The position numbers and the translations under genes are program-made. DNA of 6,036 nt, taken from contig JAKLIU010000127.1 in the NCBI GenBank assembly GCA_022709445.1, positions 1 through 6,036 of the forward strand. The letters run 5' to 3'. Shown here piece after piece: positions 1 to 5,902 of the stretch (positions are counted from its first letter, which is position 1; each line of letters opens with the position of its first letter). Source of the DNA: Spirochaetota bacterium (lineage in GTDB: Bacteria; Spirochaetota; Spirochaetia; Treponematales; UBA12059). The notes beneath the pieces are model-generated. The model had not been told where the DNA came from and did not search any database. It saw nothing but the letters and a program-made list of their open reading frames with translations.

Positions 1-627
1 TGCATCGGCACCTTCGTGCTGGCCGAGTCCGGGCTGCTCGACGGGCGCAGGGCGACCACCACCTGGTGGCTGGCACCGTTTTTCCGTGCCCGCTACCCCG
101 GGGTGTGCCTGGAGGATTCGCGCATGGTCATCCGGTCCGGGCCCGTGGTCACGGCAGGCGCCGCGCTGGGTCACCTGGACCTGGCTCTGTGGCTGATCAG
201 GCAAGCCAGCCCGGCGCTGGCTTCCCTGACCGCGAGCTACCTCGCGTTCGACGGGCGAGCATCACAGTCCGCCTACGCGCTGTCCGACCACCTGGCACAC
301 TCCGATCCCGTGGTGGAGCGCTTCGAGGCCTGGGCCCGATCCGCCCTGGCAGGGGGATTCTCGCTGGACCGCGCAGCCGAGGCCGTCGGGGCGAGCAAGC
401 GGACCCTGGCGCGGCGGATGCGTGCCGTGCTCGGCAAGACCCCGCTCGGCTTCTTCCAGGATATCCGGCTGGAACGGGCCGTGCACGAGCTCAGGACCTC
501 CGGCAAGAGCGTCGAGACGATCGCGGGTGAGCTCGGGTACCTGGAGGGAGCCACGCTGGGGAACCTCTTGCGGAAGCGCCTCGGCGTCGGCGTCCGCGAG
601 TTGCGGGCAGGGCCGGACCCCGAGTGA
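1..627 (+). CDS. GlxA-family transcriptional regulator (DJ-1/PfpI-like + AraC HTH), 5'-truncated
   Basis: The frame is open from base 1 to a TGA at 625-627, giving 208 visible residues; the N-terminus lies upstream of the window. The visible part opens with the second half of a DJ-1/PfpI-like domain. CIGTFVLAESGLLDGRRAT (residues 1-19) matches the family's stretch around the nucleophile-elbow cysteine, here C1, followed by the usual YP, D and AG segments. An AraC-type DNA-binding domain follows, with a first helix-turn-helix at about residues 121-144 (AVGASKRTLARRM) and a second at about 170-195. GlxA-type proteins are cytoplasmic regulators whose DJ-1-like domain is a presumed ligand sensor, usually without enzyme activity. 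Two oddities: the common ATTHW motif reads ATTTWW, and the second recognition helix (ATLGNLLRKRLG) lacks the typical SFxRxF pattern. It runs in the same direction as the transporter 85 bases downstream and may control it, but nothing here proves that. The family call is firm; the ligand and targets are unknown. Confidence 0.9.
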   Translation, partial: CIGTFVLAESGLLDGRRATTTWWLAPFFRARYPGVCLEDSRMVIRSGPVVTAGAALGHLDLALWLIRQASPALASLTASYLAFDGRASQSAYALSDHLAHSDPVVERFEAWARSALAGGFSLDRAAEAVGASKRTLARRMRAVLGKTPLGFFQDIRLERAVHELRTSGKSVETIAGELGYLEGATLGNLLRKRLGVGVRELRAGPDPE

Positions 628-645
628 GTTCCCGCCGGTCCCGCG

Positions 646-681
646 CTGGCGCCCGGAGCCGCCAGGCACGATACTTGTGCC
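646..681. repeat. Two overlapping inverted repeats between regulator and transporter
   Basis: CTGGCG (646-651) and CGCCAG (660-665) form a perfect 6-bp stem with an 8-base loop. Immediately after it, GGCAC (665-669) and GTGCC (677-681) form a second inverted repeat with a 7-base centre. The first starts 19 bases after the regulator's stop codon but has no following T-run, so it is a weak terminator at best. The second could be an operator, or simply reflect the sigma-54-like element it overlaps. Short GC palindromes are common in DNA of this composition. Confidence 0.3.
665..680 (+). promoter_or_regulatory. Possible sigma-54-type promoter for the CNB-ZIP transporter
   Basis: GGCACG (665-670), four bases, then TTGT (675-678) matches the sigma-54 consensus TGGCACG-N4-TTGCW at the GG and TTG positions with correct spacing. 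The normally strongly conserved C of the -12 GC is a T, and the T before GG is an A. Transcription would start near 690, leaving about 23 bases to the start codon and fitting the Shine-Dalgarno sequence at 701. I see no convincing sigma-70 -35/-10 pair in this gap. The -12 mismatch is serious, so this is a suggestion only. Confidence 0.3.
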
Positions 682-700
682 ATCGCGGATTCCGCCCGCC

Positions 701-712
701 AGGAGGTGATCC
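701..712 (+). promoter_or_regulatory. Extended Shine-Dalgarno sequence of the CNB-ZIP gene
   Basis: AGGAGGTGATCC directly precedes the ATG at 713. It is complementary to the conserved 3' end of 16S rRNA over its whole length, and the match extends into the A of the ATG. The GGAGG core ends six bases before the start codon. This fixes the start of the downstream gene. Confidence 0.85.
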
Positions 713-2020
713 ATGGCCAACCCGGGTCTCGCATCTGCCGTGAGCGCCTTCCTGTTCGGCGCCCTGAGCGCCTCGTCCCTGATCCTGGGGGCGTGGGTGG
801 GCATGCTCGCCAAGCCCAGGCAGCGGCTGGGCGCGGCCATCATGGCCTTCGGCGCGGGCGCCCTGTTCGCGTCGCTGAGCCTGGAACTGGTCGGCGAGGC
901 CCTGGAGCGTCTGGAGGGCGGGTTCTGGCCGGTTGGCCTGGGCTGCATCCTGGGCGGCGTGTCCTTCGTGCTGCTGGACCGGGCGGTGAATTCCGGCGGC
1001 GGTTTCCTGCGCAAGCGCTCGACCCTGTCGCGCCAGCTGGGGCTGGAGAAGAAGCGCGACGCCAGGCGCATCATCGCCGGGCTGTCCAGGGTGCCGCTCT
1101 TCGCCTCGCTGCCGCCGGAGGAAGTCCGTTCCCTGGTGGGCCAGGTGGAGCGGGTCGTGTTCCCGGCCGGGGCGCGGGTCATGGCAACGGGCGAGGCTGG
1201 CCGCGAGCTCTTCATCGTAGAGGACGGGCGGCTGGACGTAAGCCGCGACGGGGTGCACGTGGCCTGGCTGGGCACGGGCCAGGTGGCCGGCGAGATGGCG
1301 CTCCTGAGCGGCGAGACCAGGATCGCCGATGTGCGGGCCGTGGGACAGTCGACGCTCCTGGTGGTGCGCAAGGCCGACTTCGACCGGCTGCTGGCGGTCT
1401 ATCCGCGGCTCAAGGAGGCGGTCGAGCGGCTGGCCGCGGACCGGATGGCCAGCCTGAAGGGCACGGCCGGGCTGGACCCGGCGGAGTGGGCCAAGCGGGC
1501 GGAACGGTCCGCCCCCGGCGCGGACAGGGCCACCGAGCTGGACCTGGAGCACGCGTGGTCGGAGGCCGGAACCCCGGCCGCCCGGCACGGCGCGCCGATG
1601 GCCATCTGGCTGGGCATCTTGATAGACGGGATCCCGGAATCGGCGGTCATCGGGGCCAGCATGGCGGGCGGGGCCAAGGTGAGCCTGGCGCTGATCCTGG
1701 GCCTGTTCATAGCCAACTTTCCCGAGGCCATGTCCAGCGCCATCGGCATGCGCAAGATGGGCATGAGCCCGCTCAGGGTGTCGCTGCTGTGGCTGTCGAT
1801 CGTGCTGCTGACCGCCGTGGGCGCGGCGGCCGGCAACTTCCTGTTCACGGGCGCGCCGGTTGAACTGCTGGCGCTCTTCGAGAGCCTGGCCGCGGGCGCC
1901 ATGCTGGCCATGCTGGCGGAGACCATGATGCCGGAGGCCTACGAGCAGGGCGGCTCCATCACCGGCATGTCCACCATACTCGGCTTCCTGGCTGCGCTGT
2001 TCATGGGCACGCTGCGCTAG
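713..2020 (+). CDS. ZIP-like metal transporter with an inserted cyclic-nucleotide-binding domain
   Basis: The 435-residue protein reads as a ZIP-family transporter split by a regulatory domain. Membrane helices are predicted at about 8-28, 39-62 and 72-90. A basic linker (98-120) and a cNMP-binding/Crp-like beta-roll (about 126-245, bases 1088-1447) follow, then five more helices at about 297-317, 323-345, 355-378, 384-404 and 415-433. Helix 4 carries LIDGIPES (D305, P308, E309) and helix 5 IANFPEAM (N335, P337, E338), corresponding to the HNxPEG metal-site motifs of ZIP proteins; the histidines are replaced. The CNB phosphate-binding cassette is AGEMALLSGETRIADV (G193, E194, R203), with the basic residue of the CRP cassette retained. 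ZIP proteins move Zn, Fe, Mn or similar ions toward the cytoplasm, and their loop between helices 3 and 4 is cytoplasmic, so the inserted domain would face the cell interior. Gating by cAMP or cGMP is inferred; a metal sensor or vestigial transporter is also possible. The start is fixed by a near-ideal Shine-Dalgarno sequence. The gene ends 17 bases from the convergent aminotransferase, with no clear terminator between. Confidence 0.88.
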   Translation: MANPGLASAVSAFLFGALSASSLILGAWVGMLAKPRQRLGAAIMAFGAGALFASLSLELVGEALERLEGGFWPVGLGCILGGVSFVLLDRAVNSGGGFLRKRSTLSRQLGLEKKRDARRIIAGLSRVPLFASLPPEEVRSLVGQVERVVFPAGARVMATGEAGRELFIVEDGRLDVSRDGVHVAWLGTGQVAGEMALLSGETRIADVRAVGQSTLLVVRKADFDRLLAVYPRLKEAVERLAADRMASLKGTAGLDPAEWAKRAERSAPGADRATELDLEHAWSEAGTPAARHGAPMAIWLGILIDGIPESAVIGASMAGGAKVSLALILGLFIANFPEAMSSAIGMRKMGMSPLRVSLLWLSIVLLTAVGAAAGNFLFTGAPVELLALFESLAAGAMLAMLAETMMPEAYEQGGSITGMSTILGFLAALFMGTLR

Positions 2021-2037
2021 CGGGCAGGCGGCGCGGG

Positions 2038-3504
2038 TCAGGCCGGCCGGAACCGGGCCAGCAGCCCGGGCGCCTCGGGGCCGTCCCTCAGCGGCCGGAA
2101 CTCGCCCGAGTCCTTGTGGAACTCGTAGTCAAGGCCCCATTCCCGGTAGTTCCGTATCACGGCGACCAGGGATTCGGCCACGTAGCGCGCCTCGTCGTCC
2201 GTCATGGTCGGGTGGACCGACACGCGGACCCAGCCGGGCTTGCGCGACAGGTCCCCGTGGTCGATCAGGTCGGTGATGCTCGCGGAGACGGTCTTCTTTA
2301 TGTCGAAGAGGATGTGCCCGTAGGTGCCCGCGCAGCTGCACCCTCCCCGGGTCTGCACGCCGAACCGGTCGTTGAGGAGGCGGACGATCAGGTTGTGGTG
2401 CTCCCCGGGCGCGTAGAGCGAGAGGATGCCCAGGCGGTCCATGTTGCCGCCCTCCAGCAGCATCACCGAGGGTTCGTCCTTGAACACGGCCAGCATGATC
2501 GCCTTGATCTCCTCCTCGCGCTCGCGGATCTTCGCGGTCCCCATGGCTTCCTTGAGCCTGATGGCCAGGGCTGCGCGGATGGCCTGCAGGAAGCCGGGCG
2601 TGCCGCCGTCCTCGCGGGCCTCGATCTCGTCCACGTAGCGGTGCGTCCCGAAGGGCGTGGTCCACTTGACCGTGCCGCCTCCGGGCTGGTCGGGCACGGC
2701 GTTCCGGTACAGTTCGTTGCTGAGCAGCAGCACTCCCGACGAGCCCGGGCCGCCCAGGAACTTGTGCGGCGAGAAGGTGATGGCGTCCAGGCGCTCCTCG
2801 GGGTCCGCCGGGTGCATGTTCATGTCCACGTAGGGCGCTGAGGCGGCAAAATCCACGAAGCAGTACCCGCCGTAACGGTGCATGAGGGCGGCCATGCGCC
2901 CGTAGGGCGTGATCAGGCCGGTGACGTTGGAGCAGGCGGTGAACGCGCCGATGAGCATGGGCCTGTCGGCGTGCTCCCTGAGGATGCGTTCCTGCCATTC
3001 CAGGTCCGGCAGCCCGGTCGCCTCGTCGCGCGGCACGATCAGCACGTCCGCGTCGCACTCTTCCCAGGTGATCTGGTTGGAATGGTGCTCCATGTGGGTG
3101 ATGAGGACCAGCGGCCGCTTGCCCTCGCGGCAGCCGCGGTCGCAGCCCTCGGGGAAGCGCAATCCCAGGAGGCGCTGCAGCTTGTTCACGGCCGCCGTCA
3201 TCCCGAAGCCGGAGAAGATCAGCGAGTCCTCCGGGCCGGCGCCCACGGACTTCCGGATGATGTCGCGCGCGTCGTGGTAGGCGCGAGTCATGGCCGTGCC
3301 CGTGTACGTGGTCTCCGTATGGGTGTTCGCGACCAGCGGCCCTATTTCGCCGGCCATGAAGTCCTCTATGGGGCGGTAGAGCCGCCCGGAGGCGGTCCAG
3401 TCCGCGTACACGATGGGGCGCTCCGTGCCGTCCCGGAGGGGCATGGTCGCGTCGATGCCGATGATGTTCCGTCTGAACGGGGCGAAATGGGACTCGAGGC
3501 TCAT
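2038..3504 (-). CDS. PLP-dependent class V aminotransferase / cysteine desulfurase-like protein
   Basis: This complete 488-residue fold-type I PLP enzyme resembles the SufS/CsdA/isopenicillin-N-epimerase-like branch of class V aminotransferases. The cofactor lysine is K248 in SPHKFLGG. D218 in FVDFAASAPY should pair with the pyridine nitrogen. HMEHHSNQITW (137-147) is the MEHHSN-type segment whose histidine stacks on PLP in SufS. TRGGCSCAGTYGH (385-397) sits where SufS carries its catalytic cysteine; C391 aligns with that position and C389 is an additional cysteine two residues earlier. At 488 residues it is longer than SufS (about 406), with extra sequence around 118-130 and a C-terminal tail of about 30 residues ending in proline- and arginine-rich sequence. 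It is probably a soluble cytoplasmic enzyme releasing sulfur or selenium from cysteine-type substrates, but the substrate is not shown by sequence, and no SufE, SufU, Isc or selenium gene is adjacent. ATG 3504 is chosen because GGGAGG lies six bases upstream. It is transcribed divergently from the cyclase, from a promoter at 3555-3583. Confidence 0.9.
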   Translation of the reverse strand: MSLESHFAPFRRNIIGIDATMPLRDGTERPIVYADWTASGRLYRPIEDFMAGEIGPLVANTHTETTYTGTAMTRAYHDARDIIRKSVGAGPEDSLIFSGFGMTAAVNKLQRLLGLRFPEGCDRGCREGKRPLVLITHMEHHSNQITWEECDADVLIVPRDEATGLPDLEWQERILREHADRPMLIGAFTACSNVTGLITPYGRMAALMHRYGGYCFVDFAASAPYVDMNMHPADPEERLDAITFSPHKFLGGPGSSGVLLLSNELYRNAVPDQPGGGTVKWTTPFGTHRYVDEIEAREDGGTPGFLQAIRAALAIRLKEAMGTAKIREREEEIKAIMLAVFKDEPSVMLLEGGNMDRLGILSLYAPGEHHNLIVRLLNDRFGVQTRGGCSCAGTYGHILFDIKKTVSASITDLIDHGDLSRKPGWVRVSVHPTMTDDEARYVAESLVAVIRNYREWGLDYEFHKDSGEFRPLRDGPEAPGLLARFRPA

Positions 3505-3510
3505 GGGTAC

Positions 3511-3516
3511 CCTCCC
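3511..3516 (-). promoter_or_regulatory. Shine-Dalgarno sequence of the aminotransferase gene
   Basis: On the minus strand GGGAGG is followed by six bases (GTACCC) and then ATG at 3504. Sequence and spacing are close to ideal and support this start codon. Confidence 0.75.
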
Positions 3517-3554
3517 GGCATGCTGTCGACCGCGGCCGAACCGCCGTCCATCGA

Positions 3555-3583
3555 GTTATACCCGAAGGCGGGTCCCGTTTCAA
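3555..3583 (-). promoter_or_regulatory. Sigma-70-type promoter for the aminotransferase
   Basis: Read on the minus strand, TTGAAA (3583-3578), a 17-base spacer and TATAAC (3560-3555) each match the consensus at five of six positions with ideal spacing. Transcription would begin near 3548, giving a leader of about 44 bases before ATG 3504 with its Shine-Dalgarno site. AT-rich hexamers at the right spacing stand out in this GC-rich DNA. Confidence 0.65.
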
Positions 3584-3625
3584 CGCCGCCTCCCGGCCGG
3601 CCGTCCATCCGGATCGTGCGCCCGT

Positions 3626-3654
3626 TTGCGCGCCGGGTCCCGCCGTCCTATACT
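3626..3654 (+). promoter_or_regulatory. Sigma-70-type promoter for the cyclase
   Basis: TTGCGC (3626-3631), a 17-base spacer and TATACT (3649-3654) form a promoter with a strong -10 (five of six) and a weak -35 (three of six). Transcription would start near 3661, essentially at the ATG at 3662. The message would therefore be leaderless, or translation would start at the in-frame GTG at 3689. Confidence 0.55.
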
Positions 3655-3661
3655 CGGGGGC

Positions 3662-5902
3662 ATGGACGGAACCGGGGAACGACACGGCGTGAAGATCAAG
3701 TGGACGGCGGTGGGCGGACTCGCGCTGGCCGGCCTCGCCTCCGCGGCGCTCGCCCTCCTGGGGCGGAGCGTCATCCCCGACCCCTTCGGCCCGCCGCGGC
3801 TGGGCTTCGTCAACCCGAGCACGGTTACCGCCGGGCCGGACGGCCTGGTGGTGGTCAGCGACTCGGGCGACCGCCGCGTCATCGGCATGGAGCGGGACGG
3901 TTCCCTGCGTTTCGTGGTCGCCGGCCGGCGCAGGAGCGGCGGCTTCTACAACGGCCGGGCCCTGGGCTTCGACGCCGCGGGCCGTTTCTACGTGGACGAC
4001 GCGGTGCTGGACCGGCGGACGGGCAACGCCTCGACGGAGTCCCTCCTGGCCTTCGACTCCCGCGGCCGCAGGCTGGAGCCGGCCTACAGCCGCGAGTTCA
4101 CCGAAGAGGAGAGCTCGGACGTCCTCATGCGCCTGCTGTACAGCCAGGTCTCGCCGGGCAGCCTGTCATGGTTCTTCCCCGATCCGGACGGCACCTGGTC
4201 CCTCCACCGGCTTCCGCTGGACGGAAGCCCCGCGCCCGCGCCCGTCCGCTTCGAGGGCTACGACGTGTACGACACCGTGGACGCCGCCTTCGGGCCGGAC
4301 GGCGTCTGCTGGCTCCTGGAGCGCTCGGGCTCGGTGCTCAGGCGGGAAGGGGACGGCCTCCTGGAGCAATGGTACTGGGACCTGGACGGGATGCTGCGAT
4401 TCCCCGTCGCCATGGCCGTCGGGCCGGCGGGGAACCTGTTCGTGCTGGAAGGGAAAACCTCGGTGGTGAGGCTGGATCCGGGGCCGGCCGGCGCGAGCGC
4501 CGCGGTGGTCCTCGACCCTGGCGTCGCGGAACGGGCCGGCTACGACCGGCCCCTGGCCCTGGCCAACCTGTCCGTGTCAGCGGACGGTTCCCTCTGGGCC
4601 GCCAACGAGGCGACCGGCGAGGCTCTCGCGTATCATCCGGACGGGACCCTGGAGTCCTGGGACGGGGCCGTGCTCACGGGGCGCTGGGCCCTCCTGCGCA
4701 TCGCGCTCATGGCCGCGTGGATCGCGTCCGGGTCCTGCCTGGCCGCGGCGGCAGTCCTGTTCTACGCCAAGGTCTTCGGCATGAAGGCCAGGCTCCTCCT
4801 CAAGCAGCTGTCCATCCTGATGCCGCTGACCGCGCTGGCCGTGGGCGCCATCGCCTGGTCGGTGTACCTGCGCATGGATCGCGGCGTCCAGGCCGAGACG
4901 GAGAGCCGGCTCAGGCACCTCGCCCAGCTGACCGCCGCCGGGCTGTCGGCCGAAGCGGTCGACTCCATCGATCCGAGCGCGGGCCGGCTGGAAGAGGTGC
5001 TGGGCTCAGAGGGCTTCAGGAATACGGTGTCCGTCCTGGATTCCGTGGTCAACCTCAACCAGGACAGCTGGAACTCGAACCTCTTTCCCTACGTCTACTT
5101 CCGCCGCGGCGGCGAATGGTACATAGCCGGCGGCTTCGACTACCTGGAACTGTACCCCTACGCGTATTCCAAGCCCGAGTTCCTCTCGGTGCTGGACGGG
5201 GGCTGGGAGGAGTACTACCGCTACTCGGACGTCTACGGCTCCTGGCTGTCCGCCCTGACGCCCCTGTTCCGCGAGGACGGCACCGTGGCGGCGGTGGTGG
5301 AGGCCAGCATGGGCGCGGACTTCCTCGACGAGCTCGGGCGCGCCACCCTGGGCCGGATCGCGCTGAGCACGGCGGGGCTGCTTATCCTGCTCCTGGGCGT
5401 GTTCACGGTCTTCGACGCCATGCTGCTGCGCTCGGTCAAGGCCCTGAAGGACGGGGCGGACCGCGTGTCGGAGGGCGATTACGAGGTGCCGGTGGACATA
5501 CGCTCCCGGGACGAGATCGAGGAGCTGGGCGACGCGTTCAACACCATGTCGGAGCGCATCAAGGAGTCGCTGGACGAGCTATCCAGGCTGGGCCGCGCCA
5601 ACGCGCGCTTCGTGCCGACCGAGTTCCTGGCCCAGCTTGGCCGCGTGAGCATCACCGAGATAGGCCTCGGGGACCAGAAGCTGACCGAGATGTGCGTCAT
5701 GTTCTCCGACATACGCTCCTTCACGCAGCTGTCGGAGCGCATGGGTCCCTCGGCGACGATGGACATGCTCAACGACTACCTGTCGCGCATGGGACCGGCG
5801 GTGCGCGAGGCGGGCGGTTTCATCGACAAGTACGTAGGCGACGCCATCATGGCGCTCTTCCCGCGCCGCCCCCTGGACGCGGTGGACGCGTGCTGGCCAT
5901 GA
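3662..5902 (+). CDS. Membrane class III adenylate/guanylate cyclase with NHL-like and Cache-like sensors, catalytic domain truncated
   Basis: The protein has 746 residues from ATG 3662 to TGA 5900-5902. In order: membrane helix (about 12-34); extracytoplasmic beta-propeller with NHL/SMP-30-like blades (about 45-335, e.g. VVVSDSGDRRVIGMERDG); helices at about 343-368 and 380-403; a second extracytoplasmic region (404-560) with a Cache-like YSDVYGSWLSALTPL stretch and many Tyr and Trp; a helix at 563-588; HAMP at about 588-640; then FVPTEFLAQLG and the start of a class III cyclase domain. FSDIRSF supplies metal-binding D683. KYVGDAIMALF supplies D727 and K723, the latter at the base-contacting lysine position. 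The domain stops about 70 residues in, losing roughly 110-120 residues including the other base-selecting residue and the transition-state Asn/Arg; as written it cannot be active. The tail after DAVDA (CWP) comes from the junction near 5890. The predicted transcript starts near 3661, so GTG 3689 (with upstream GGGGAA) is an alternative start. An intact version would make cAMP or cGMP at the inner membrane in response to external signals. Confidence 0.85.
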   Translation: MDGTGERHGVKIKWTAVGGLALAGLASAALALLGRSVIPDPFGPPRLGFVNPSTVTAGPDGLVVVSDSGDRRVIGMERDGSLRFVVAGRRRSGGFYNGRALGFDAAGRFYVDDAVLDRRTGNASTESLLAFDSRGRRLEPAYSREFTEEESSDVLMRLLYSQVSPGSLSWFFPDPDGTWSLHRLPLDGSPAPAPVRFEGYDVYDTVDAAFGPDGVCWLLERSGSVLRREGDGLLEQWYWDLDGMLRFPVAMAVGPAGNLFVLEGKTSVVRLDPGPAGASAAVVLDPGVAERAGYDRPLALANLSVSADGSLWAANEATGEALAYHPDGTLESWDGAVLTGRWALLRIALMAAWIASGSCLAAAAVLFYAKVFGMKARLLLKQLSILMPLTALAVGAIAWSVYLRMDRGVQAETESRLRHLAQLTAAGLSAEAVDSIDPSAGRLEEVLGSEGFRNTVSVLDSVVNLNQDSWNSNLFPYVYFRRGGEWYIAGGFDYLELYPYAYSKPEFLSVLDGGWEEYYRYSDVYGSWLSALTPLFREDGTVAAVVEASMGADFLDELGRATLGRIALSTAGLLILLLGVFTVFDAMLLRSVKALKDGADRVSEGDYEVPVDIRSRDEIEELGDAFNTMSERIKESLDELSRLGRANARFVPTEFLAQLGRVSITEIGLGDQKLTEMCVMFSDIRSFTQLSERMGPSATMDMLNDYLSRMGPAVREAGGFIDKYVGDAIMALFPRRPLDAVDACWP

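Larger units (their letters stand above)
3544..3669. repeat. Three copies of CCGTCCAT in the divergent promoter region
   Basis: CCGTCCAT occurs at 3544-3551 and 3601-3608 on the plus strand and, inverted, as ATGGACGG at 3662-3669. The first two copies extend to the 10-mer GCCGTCCATC (3543-3552, 3600-3609). The outer copies coincide with the predicted transcription starts of the two divergent promoters (about 3548 and 3661), and the middle copy lies between them. This layout suggests a shared regulator binding both start sites. The inverted copy also encodes the first residues after ATG 3662 (MDG) if that start is used. Chance is possible in GC-rich DNA. Confidence 0.4.

Noticed and set aside
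262..1371. Minus-strand frame antisense to the regulator and transporter
   Set aside because: No motif, Arg/Ser/Pro-rich composition, and both opposite genes have strong family signatures.
2021..2037. Bidirectional terminator between the convergent transporter and aminotransferase genes
   Set aside because: Only 17 bases, no convincing stem with a T-run; nearby GGCCGGCC palindromes lie inside the coding sequence and are typical of GC-rich DNA.
3413..3661. Earlier in-frame start for the cyclase (at 3413)
   Set aside because: It would overlap the divergent aminotransferase and cross both predicted promoters; the added residues are not family-like, and the membrane anchor begins just after ATG 3662.
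2129..3685. 518-residue minus-strand frame over the aminotransferase
   Set aside because: Low-complexity Arg/Pro/His-rich shadow of the real gene on the same strand one frame away; no recognisable motif.
5849..5891. Genuine C-terminal tail (TRPPRPGGGAGRAP) of the cytochrome
   Set aside because: This stretch is exactly antisense to conserved cyclase codons for DAIMALF and the following residues, and has no heme motif, so it is read-through of the junction rather than real cytochrome sequence.
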